A stretch of DNA of 5,391 nt from contig JAUMNV010000029.1 of assembly GCA_031295725.1 (NCBI GenBank), positions 1 through 5,391 of the forward strand, written 5' to 3'. Below are positions 4,753 to 5,391 of this stretch, one piece after another; position 1 is the stretch's first letter, and each line of letters starts with the position of its first letter. A program made the translations under genes and the position numbers. A model generated the notes under the pieces. That model ran no database searches, was not told where the DNA came from, and saw nothing but the letters and a program-made list of their open reading frames with translations. This stretch comes from Collinsella sp. (lineage in GTDB: Bacteria > Actinomycetota > Coriobacteriia > Coriobacteriales > Coriobacteriaceae).

Positions 4753-5391
4753 CTACTTGCCGACAACGCCTTCGGCGTCCCACCAGTCGAGCTGGGCGAT
4801 GTTGTCGCGGATGTGCTGGCAGCTCTTGTGGAAGCCCTCGAGCTCGTACTCGGAAAGGTCGAGCGTGTAGACCTCCTCGACGCCCTCGGCGCCGATCACG
4901 CACGGCAGGGAGGTGAAGATGCCCTCCTCGCCATACTGGCCGGTCATAAGCGTAGAGGCCGAAAGCACGGCGTGCTCGTTGTGCAGAACGGCGGCGCAGA
5001 CGCGTGCGGCGGAGTTGGCGACGGCGTACTCGGTGCACTGCTTGCCCTGGTAGGTCACATAGCCGCCCTTGCGTGCAAGCTCCTCGACCTCCATGTGGTC
5101 AAAGGCGTACTTGTCGGGGTTCTCGGCCTGAAGCTCGTTGAGGCTCTTGCCGGCGATGGTTGCAGTCTTAAAGGCGGCCAGTTGGCTAAAGCCATGCTCG
5201 CCGATCATGTAGGCGTCGATGGACTTGGGGCTCACACCGACCTTCTTGGAAATCTCGGTGCGCAGGCGGGCGGAGTCCAGGCCGCAGCCCGAGCCGATGA
5301 TCTTCTTGGGATCGTAGCCGGTCAGGTGCCACAGCTCGGTGCACACGACGTCGCAGGGGTTGGAGATGCTCACGAAGATGCCGTCAAAGCC
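4753..5391 (-). CDS. ldh: L-lactate dehydrogenase / L-2-hydroxyacid dehydrogenase, C-terminal part (5' end beyond window)
   Basis: The - strand frame is open from the window edge (G-F-D-G-I-F...) to a TAG at 4753-4755: 212 residues, about two thirds of the usual 310-320. The NAD-binding GxGxxG region and the substrate-specificity loop are missing. Visible (residues of the fragment): SNPCD (10-14, usual NPVD), GSGCGLDSARLR (33-44) with the catalytic Asp39 and substrate-binding Arg42, and GEHG (64-67) with catalytic His66. The C-terminal catalytic domain continues with ARKGG, YAVANSAAR and the GQYG...G-F-TSLPCVIG-x-EG block, ending with the L-x-E-x-x-x-FHKS helix. The enzyme would reduce pyruvate to L-lactate with NADH in the cytoplasm during fermentation. 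GEHG is followed by Phe where most lactate dehydrogenases have Asp. An L-2-hydroxyisocaproate-type or malate dehydrogenase cannot be excluded without the N-terminal loop. A TTG/GTG near 5373 would be only an internal codon, not the start. Confidence 0.85.
   Translation of the reverse strand, partial: GFDGIFVSISNPCDVVCTELWHLTGYDPKKIIGSGCGLDSARLRTEISKKVGVSPKSIDAYMIGEHGFSQLAAFKTATIAGKSLNELQAENPDKYAFDHMEVEELARKGGYVTYQGKQCTEYAVANSAARVCAAVLHNEHAVLSASTLMTGQYGEEGIFTSLPCVIGAEGVEEVYTLDLSEYELEGFHKSCQHIRDNIAQLDWWDAEGVVGK

Overview
The window is high-GC, tightly packed bacterial DNA. The protein styles (an actinobacterial-looking RecQ, HutC-type GntR regulators, an FrlB-like SIS protein and an L-lactate dehydrogenase) and the dispersed palindromic elements between genes suggest a fermentative gut coriobacterium such as Collinsella. 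That placement is inference from overall impression, not from a marker gene.

Layout, left to right. Positions 1-264 hold the 3' end of a GntR/HutC-family regulator (UTRA ligand-binding domain only) on the + strand. Positions 265-526 are non-coding: a perfect 12-bp stem-loop right after the stop codon, a 20-bp-arm inverted repeat with an extra copy of part of one arm, and a TATAAT box just upstream of recQ. Positions 527-2503 encode a complete RecQ helicase (helicase core, zinc/RQC and HRDC domains). Two bases later, at 2506-3261, a second, complete GntR/HutC regulator begins; its ribosome binding site lies inside the end of recQ, so the two genes are probably co-transcribed and translationally coupled.

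Positions 3262-3405 form a dense control region. It holds two 17-bp near-identical direct repeats 62 bp apart, a GTGAA/TTCAC palindrome over the presumed -35, an extended -10, a leader inverted repeat and a strong Shine-Dalgarno. It precedes 3406-4374, a two-domain SIS protein resembling the fructoselysine-6-phosphate / glucoselysine-type deglycases FrlB/FraB, followed by an intrinsic terminator. Positions 4375-4752 contain no gene: they hold that terminator, a roughly 195-bp element made almost entirely of a long inverted repeat, and the terminator of the next gene. Positions 4753-5391 encode, on the - strand, the C-terminal 212 residues of an L-lactate/2-hydroxyacid dehydrogenase whose start lies beyond the window.

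How they work together (inference): the second GntR protein is the obvious candidate repressor of the SIS gene. The repeats lie exactly where RNA polymerase would bind or start, and UTRA domains typically sense phosphorylated sugars or related metabolites, the kind of compound an SIS deglycase or isomerase handles. RecQ appears to share a transcript with this regulator but has no evident functional link to it. The most unusual features are the long hairpin element between the convergent SIS and ldh genes and the tandem operator-like repeats. I see no sign of a phage, CRISPR, toxin-antitoxin or defence system here.
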